A DNA stretch of 64,000 nucleotides from Paracoccus luteus (GTDB lineage: Bacteria > Pseudomonadota > Alphaproteobacteria > Rhodobacterales > Rhodobacteraceae), in the NCBI RefSeq assembly GCF_004522155.1, contig NZ_SDEA01000003.1, positions 259,413-323,412 on the forward strand, read 5' to 3'. The position numbers and the translations under genes are program-made. Positions within the stretch are counted from its first letter, which is position 1, and each line of letters starts with the position of its first letter. The notes under the pieces are model-generated. The model did no database searches, had not been told where the DNA came from, and saw nothing but the letters and a program-made list of their open reading frames with translations. Of this stretch, positions 59,730 to 64,000 are shown piece by piece.

Positions 59730-61037
59730 TCAGGTCGCGATCAGGGCGATGCGGTGCTGGATGTTGTTGCCATAGCCGCGCGGATTCCACCCCGGCGAGA
59801 CCGGCGGCTGGCTGACGCCGTTCATGTCGGTCGCCCGCGCCCAGACCTCGTAATAGCCCTTTTGGGGCAGGGTGACGCCGGCGCGCCAGCGCTGCCAGGC
59901 AAAGCGGTTCGGCGCCGGGTCAAGCGCGGCCTCGGTCCAGGTCTGGCCGAAGTCGGTCGAGACATGGACGGATTTCACGTCGCCGTCGCCCGCCCAGGCA
60001 TGGCCGCGCACCTCGGTTTCCTGTCCCGCCGGGACCGAGGCCCCGGTCTGCGGGAAGGTGACCAGCGATTTGACCGGCATCACCGTCATGATGACCATGT
60101 CGCTGTCGGGCACCTCGGTGCCAGGCGCCACCGGATAGGCCGGCAGGCGATAGGAATCGCCGGTCATCTTGGCGCCGTCATGGACCTGGTCGCGCACCCA
60201 GATCCGCGTCAGGTACTTCTGCGAGACCGAGCCGGGATAGCCGGGGATCACCACCCGCAGCGGGAACCCGTGCAGCGCGGGGATGGGCTGGCCGTTCATC
60301 GCCCAGGCGATGATCCCGTCCTCCTCCAGTGCCTTTTCGATGGGCACCCCGCGCGAGATCACCTCCTGCTCGGGGTCGCCTGACAGATGGACGTCGTTGC
60401 CGTAATGGCCGGTATAGACGGCGGTGCTTTTCACCCCCGCGGCCTTCAGCACGTCAGCCAGGCGCACGCCCGTCCATTCGGGGCAGCCGACCGCCCCCGT
60501 CGTCCACTGGTTGCCCGAGGTGCCGGGCTGGAAATAGGCGCGGCCATTGCCGCCGCATTCGACCACCAGCCGCCGTGTGACGTTCTCGAACCGCGACTTC
60601 AGCTCGTCGATGGTCAGCTCCAGCGGGCTCTCGACCTCGCCGTCGATGACGACCTTCCAGCCCTCGGCGTTCATGTCCAGCGCCGTCTGCGGAACCAGCC
60701 CGTTCATGCGGATGAACATCCGCTCATACGGGGTCACGTCGTCGTCCAGAAGATGGGCGGGCGTCTCGACGTTCAGCGGCCTGTCGCCAAGCAGCGTCAG
60801 GCCGGACTTGCCCGCCATCAGTTCCTCGCCCGAATCCTGCGCCAGCGCCACGGGGATCAGGCCCGCCTGCAGGTTCCGTTCGAACGGGATGGCCATGCCG
60901 ATCATCGCGCCCAGGGCGGACAGCCCGGTCGTCCTGAGAAACGCGCGCCGGTCCGTAGACGGCCGGTCGGAATCCACTTCGCGTTCGGACGCGGACGGCG
61001 GGGGGGCGGTCTGCCCAAGATCGGCCGGCTGTGTCAT
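59730..61037 (-). CDS. SoxC-like molybdopterin sulfite/sulfane dehydrogenase
   Basis: 435 aa periplasmic oxidoreductase of the sulfite-oxidase family. Twin-arginine signal TDRRAFLRTTGLSALGAMIG; Mo-cofactor Cys in VVECGGNGRAYFQPG (about residue 165), GAVGCPEWTGVRLADVL, and HGFPLRVVIPGYPG; the C-terminal dimer domain ends in WNPRGYGNNIQHR, as in SoxC. But the downstream cytochrome is small and monohaem, not the dihaem SoxD, and no other sox genes are near, so a stand-alone sulfite:cytochrome c oxidoreductase (SorAB-like) is more likely. Ribosome site AAAGGATG. Confidence 0.88.
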   Translation of the reverse strand: MTQPADLGQTAPPPSASEREVDSDRPSTDRRAFLRTTGLSALGAMIGMAIPFERNLQAGLIPVALAQDSGEELMAGKSGLTLLGDRPLNVETPAHLLDDDVTPYERMFIRMNGLVPQTALDMNAEGWKVVIDGEVESPLELTIDELKSRFENVTRRLVVECGGNGRAYFQPGTSGNQWTTGAVGCPEWTGVRLADVLKAAGVKSTAVYTGHYGNDVHLSGDPEQEVISRGVPIEKALEEDGIIAWAMNGQPIPALHGFPLRVVIPGYPGSVSQKYLTRIWVRDQVHDGAKMTGDSYRLPAYPVAPGTEVPDSDMVIMTVMPVKSLVTFPQTGASVPAGQETEVRGHAWAGDGDVKSVHVSTDFGQTWTEAALDPAPNRFAWQRWRAGVTLPQKGYYEVWARATDMNGVSQPPVSPGWNPRGYGNNIQHRIALIAT

Positions 61038-61605
61038 CGCGACATCCTTTCCATGTGAAGATCGGCGGGAAGCCCGGAGACAAGCAAAGACCCTGAATCA
61101 CCTTATGTCAACGTGCGATGCCCGGGGGCCGTTCGCGGCCCGCGACGCTGGCGGCAAGCGCAAGCCCGCCATCAACCGGGCCACCAGACCGGGGCAATCG
61201 GCGCAAACCGGCACGATGATGGAGGCTGTCCGTTTGATCCAGGCGAACCATCGCGGGTGTTCGGCACGGGAGTTCCCCGGGCATTGGGAAAGATGCGATG
61301 CGGAACCGGACGAACCCGTCCGCGTCAACGCACCGGGGCCGTGCTGAGCCGCAGCGTGAAATATCGGCCGACCTGAAGGAAGGCCGGGACCGCTGGCAGC
61401 AGCAGACGACCAACGGCCCGCCGCCGCGCCAGTCTTCGGCTGGCGGCCGTGGCGAAAAAGGCGCCCGTGACGACCGGCCGATCCATCCCCCGGATCATCG
61501 GGGCGGTCAGGCCGCCGCCTTGGCATCGGTGATGCCAGCCTTTCGGCAGCAGGCCGGGACACCGGTCCTCGCCACGCGATGGATCGGTTTCCCGGCTCCG
61601 AAGGA
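61038..61605. other. intergenic region, no convincing gene
   Basis: 568 nt between the divergent-looking soxC-like and Hint-protein genes (both on the minus strand). A plus-strand frame from an ATG at 61105 to 61347 (80 aa, charged, no motif) and two overlapping minus frames exist, but none has a ribosome site or known family. I see no clear repeat or strong hairpin. It should hold the promoter of the sulfite dehydrogenase operon at its left end. Confidence 0.4.
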
Positions 61606-62538
61606 TCAGGCGCTCAGAAGCCTGTCGTTCTGCAGGTGCCGGCTTGCAAGGTTGCGGCCCTGGCGGCCGCTCAGCAGAAGCCGGGCGCCAGCGCGGGAAT
61701 TGTCCTGTTCTTCCAGTTCGGGAAACAGGGCGAAGATCTCGGCGCGCACGCTTTCCCCCAGGGCCTTGAGGGCTTCGGCGCCGGTGTAAAGGGATTCGGT
61801 CTCCGCTCCGTTTGAAAAAACGACTTCGTGCCTGTCGAAAAGAATGTGGAAATATCTGACCTCGGCCATGTCTTCAGCGATTTCGATGCCCTTCAGTCCC
61901 AGCAGATGCTTGGCCGCGACCAGCACCTCGGCCGCACCGAACAGACGCTGCGCTATTTTCGAGCGCACCAGGATGCGGTGCTGTGGCGAGACGACCAGAT
62001 CGGACACGGGCGCATCCGCGCCCAGGGCGCCGGCGGCAATGCGGATCGGCCTCAACTGCGGCTGCGAGAGAAGGGCGGGCATGCCAAGATGGCGCTCGCC
62101 GATCCAGCGGACAGGCTGGAAACCGTTGTCGCGCGTGGCCACCAGATCGCCAACCCGAAGATCCTCGACCGGCACCAACCCCCGCGCGGTCTCTATGACG
62201 GTTCCCTGTGCGAAACAGGGGGCGCCCTGAATGTCGTTGCCGCGGATGCTCAATGTCCCCACGGACAGGCCGTCCGCGTTCAGGACTTCATAGGATCCGT
62301 CCTTGAAGGAGGGATCCTCACCGTCGTCCTCGACGAAATTGGCCACCTGAAGCGACCAGCCCGGAGGAAGATTGACGCTCGCGCTGTCGATCTCTCCGTC
62401 CCCCGGAAGAGAGTCCACGGTGATGGTTCCGCTGAACCCCGTGCCGATGTTGACAATGACGGTATCGTCCTCGCCGTTCTGGCCAACGAACTGATAATAG
62501 GAATTAAAGCCGTTCGCGTTGATTGTATAGATTGCCAT
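61606..62538 (-). CDS. Hint-domain protein (Hedgehog/intein type)
   Basis: 310 aa. N-terminal ~120 residues form an Asn/Gly/Asp-rich beta region (INANGFNSYYQFVGQNGEDD). Then a Hint_2 domain: APCFAQGTVIETARGLVPVEDL with the splice-type Cys, VGDLVATRDNGFQPVRWIG, and LVVSPQHRILV with the block-B His. Such proteins are common in Rhodobacterales and usually have adhesin-like N-termini; self-cleavage is expected but not shown. No signal peptide. The gene uses noticeably more A/T-ending codons than neighbours. Start at MAIYTINANG. Confidence 0.85.
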   Translation of the reverse strand: MAIYTINANGFNSYYQFVGQNGEDDTVIVNIGTGFSGTITVDSLPGDGEIDSASVNLPPGWSLQVANFVEDDGEDPSFKDGSYEVLNADGLSVGTLSIRGNDIQGAPCFAQGTVIETARGLVPVEDLRVGDLVATRDNGFQPVRWIGERHLGMPALLSQPQLRPIRIAAGALGADAPVSDLVVSPQHRILVRSKIAQRLFGAAEVLVAAKHLLGLKGIEIAEDMAEVRYFHILFDRHEVVFSNGAETESLYTGAEALKALGESVRAEIFALFPELEEQDNSRAGARLLLSGRQGRNLASRHLQNDRLLSA

Positions 62539-62803
62539 GTCTCTAATCTCTGCTCGCCCGCAAGTTGAATGGGGGTCATTCATTCAGAAAACGGCGCTGG
62601 CATCAACAGCTGATGGTTCTGCCCCCGGCCTTCGGCAGGCCAGTGCCCCGATGATGGTGGCCTCGGCATCCGGTTGTGCCGTGACCCGCTGCCAGACCGG
62701 GCGGCAGGACCGGCCCCGGACAGCGCCTGCCTATTGCCCGCCCGTCAGCCCGGGGAACGTCCGGTCGGATCGGCCGGCTGCGCGTCCAGGGCGTCGTGCA
62801 TCC
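62539..62803. other. intergenic region, nothing recognised
   Basis: 265 nt between pta and the Hint gene. No frame with a start and ribosome site, and no strong hairpin. The part next to the Hint gene is richer in A+T and may contain its promoter. Confidence 0.4.
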
Positions 62804-63805
62804 TCAGCCTTTCGCCTGGACGGCGGTCACGGCCGTTGCGGCGATGATGTCGTCGACGCTGCAGCCCCGGGAAAGGTCGTTGGCCGGTTTGGCGAGGCCT
62901 TGGAGGATCGGCCCGATGGCGGTCAGGCCGCCAAGCCTCTGGGCGATCTTGTAGCCGATATTGCCCGAGGCGAGGTCGGGGAAGACAAAGACGTTGGCCG
63001 GCCCGGTCAGCGGGCTTTGCGGCGCCTTCCGGGCGCGGATGGCGGGGTCGAGGGCGGCGTCGAACTGCATCTCGCCGTCGATCTCAAGGCCGGGCGCGCG
63101 GTCGCGCACGATGGAAAGCGCCTCGCGGATGCGGGCAAGGCTGGAATGCTCGGCCGATCCGGCGGTCGAGAATGACAGCAGCGCCACCCGAGGGGTCCGG
63201 CCCAGCAGGCGCTGGCAGGATCCGGCGGCGGCGATGGCGATGTCGGCGAGTTCCGCCGCGTCGGGGGCGATCACCAGCCCGCAATCGCTGAAGATCATGC
63301 CGCCATCATCCGAAGCGTCCCCGTCCGGCGCGCGCCCGTCCGGCGAACCCCCGCCCGGCGAACCCGCCGGGGCGGGCAGCATCAGGAAAAAGCTCGACAC
63401 GGTCCGCACGCCGGGCGCCCGGCCGATCACCTGCAGCGCCGCGCGCACCGTGTCGGCGGTGGTCGCGACCGCGCCGCCGACGGTGCCGTCGGCCAGCCCC
63501 AGCCGCACCCGCATCGCCGCCTGCCGGATCGGGTCGCGCATCTCTTCCAGCGCGGCCTCGGGGGTCAGCCCGCGGCCCTTGCGCAGGTCGTGCCACGCCT
63601 CGGCCAGCGGGCGCAGGTCGGGCGCGGCGGCGCTGTCGATGCTGGCCGCGCCCGGCGCCTCGCCGTCCATCAGGGTGATCCGGGCAAGGCCCGCGGCCAC
63701 GATCCGGGCGGCGGCCTCGCGCACGCGGGGGTCGCGGCCTTCGGACAGGATGATATGGGCCTGCCGGTCGCGGGCGGCCTGGTGGATGCGGTCAAGCGGC
63801 GTCAT
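62804..63805 (-). CDS. pta: phosphate acetyltransferase
   Basis: 333 aa. ILSEGRDPRVREAAARIV at the start, GLADGTVGGAVATTADTVRAALQVIG, FSDCGLVIAPDA, and VFVFPDLASGNIGYKIAQRLGG with GPILQGLAKPANDLSRGCS, all Pta marks. Converts acetyl phosphate to acetyl-CoA. A Gly/Pro/Asp-rich insert (about residues 148-165) lies in a surface loop before FSDCG. Located 3 nt after a UPF0324 gene, the arrangement seen with sulfoacetaldehyde acetyltransferase (xsc) in Paracoccus-type sulfonate degraders; xsc is not in the window. Confidence 0.92.
   Translation of the reverse strand: MTPLDRIHQAARDRQAHIILSEGRDPRVREAAARIVAAGLARITLMDGEAPGAASIDSAAAPDLRPLAEAWHDLRKGRGLTPEAALEEMRDPIRQAAMRVRLGLADGTVGGAVATTADTVRAALQVIGRAPGVRTVSSFFLMLPAPAGSPGGGSPDGRAPDGDASDDGGMIFSDCGLVIAPDAAELADIAIAAAGSCQRLLGRTPRVALLSFSTAGSAEHSSLARIREALSIVRDRAPGLEIDGEMQFDAALDPAIRARKAPQSPLTGPANVFVFPDLASGNIGYKIAQRLGGLTAIGPILQGLAKPANDLSRGCSVDDIIAATAVTAVQAKG
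63320..63364 (-). repeat. 15-nt in-frame tandem repeat in pta
   Basis: Three 15-nt units, CCCGTCCGGCGCGCG (63320-63334), CCCGTCCGGCGAACC (63335-63349) and CCCGCCCGGCGAACC (63350-63364). On the minus strand they encode pentapeptides of the form (G/R)(S/A)P(D/G)G in the pta loop insert. Confidence 0.8.
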
Positions 63806-63808
63806 GTC

Positions 63809-64000
63809 TTACCCCAGCAGATGCAGCCCCGCGAGGATCCATCCCCCCAGGAACACGGTTTCGATGACCAGCAGGGCGATCGCGGCCGCCCCGACCTCGA
63901 GCATCTTCTTCAGCGAGGTCTTGACCCCCACCGCCGCGATCGAGATCAGAAGGCACCAGCGCGAGACTGCGCCCGCCGCCTCGGCCAAGGGCGCGGGGAT
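63809..64000 (-). CDS. UPF0324 (YeiH-type) membrane protein, C-terminal part
   Basis: 64 codons to a TAA; the gene continues past the window edge. SRWCLLISIAAVGVKTSLKK, then a hydrophobic helix (AAAIALLVIETVFLGGWILAG), match the last two helices of the UPF0324/PF03601 family. Some members (SuyZ, TauZ-like) are proposed exporters of sulfite or sulfate in sulfonate degraders. Next to pta this role is plausible but inferred. Confidence 0.75.
   Translation of the reverse strand: MPAPLAEAAGAVSRWCLLISIAAVGVKTSLKKMLEVGAAAIALLVIETVFLGGWILAGLHLLG

Noticed and set aside
59730-61037. Considered as soxC of a thiosulfate-oxidising sox cluster
   Set aside because: No soxXYZAB or dihaem soxD beside it; the partner cytochrome is small and monohaem.
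61105-61347. 80-aa plus-strand frame in the gap after the sulfite dehydrogenase genes
   Set aside because: No ribosome site, no motif, and equally good overlapping frames on the other strand.

Overview
The window is G+C-rich throughout (coding third positions are almost all G or C) and reads as a chromosomal segment of a Paracoccus-like alphaproteobacterium (Rhodobacterales). The points in favour are dense transporter-plus-catabolic operons, TRAP, TTT and ABC uptake systems, a Hint-domain protein, a SoxC-like sulfite dehydrogenase, and a pta/UPF0324 pair of the kind linked to sulfonate dissimilation. This is inference from gene content. I saw no tRNA, rRNA, CRISPR array, intact insertion sequence or phage gene.

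Layout. 1-3.6 kb: homogentisate branch of tyrosine/phenylalanine catabolism (hmgA, fahA, maiA) behind a palindromic operator. 3.6-4.9 kb: four truncated genes butted together (NTF2-like, SDR, dctP, GntR), best read as a TRAP-linked locus collapsed by deletions, then an intact GST. 5.7-18.5 kb: tricarboxylate locus: tcuAB with a GntR regulator and an AbrB-type membrane protein, a hydroxyacid dehydrogenase, a PrpF/GalD-type isomerase, a beta-decarboxylating dehydrogenase, a fused TctA-TctB permease, a frameshifted tctC, and the tctDE two-component system. 18.8-24.9 kb: Lrp-regulated polar amino-acid/opine ABC operon with two FAD oxidoreductases. 25.0-30.1 kb: PuuB-like oxidase and PuuR-like regulator, divergent from a second ABC operon with a 2-hydroxyacid dehydrogenase.

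30.5-39.8 kb: 4-hydroxybenzoate/protocatechuate operon (pobA, pcaC, pcaH, pcaG, a BKACE enzyme, pcaB) running by stop/start overlaps into a TRAP transporter, with pcaQ divergent. 39.8-43.0 kb: MarR-EmrAB-type efflux operon. 43.1-55.5 kb: a LysR-controlled Liv-type ABC transporter ending in a kynurenine-formamidase-like hydrolase, then a second LysR gene and an operon of aldehyde dehydrogenase, an atypical DHDPS-family enzyme, 3-hydroxyanthranilate 3,4-dioxygenase, an aspartate-dehydrogenase-like enzyme and a DMT exporter. This last combination is the best candidate here for an undescribed pathway, because ring cleavage is present but the usual NbaD/NbaF-type steps are not. 55.7-64 kb: small lipoprotein, BCCT transporter, IS256-type transposase remnant, cupin protein, SoxC-like sulfite dehydrogenase with a repeat-bearing cytochrome c, Hint-domain protein, phosphate acetyltransferase and the end of a UPF0324 membrane protein.

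Recurring traits: genes in operons mostly overlap by 1-4 nt (ATGA, TGATG), four uptake operons carry a strong hairpin just after the binding-protein gene, and two genes (tctC and the cytochrome) show frameshifts at short simple-sequence tracts, which could be real decay or sequencing error.
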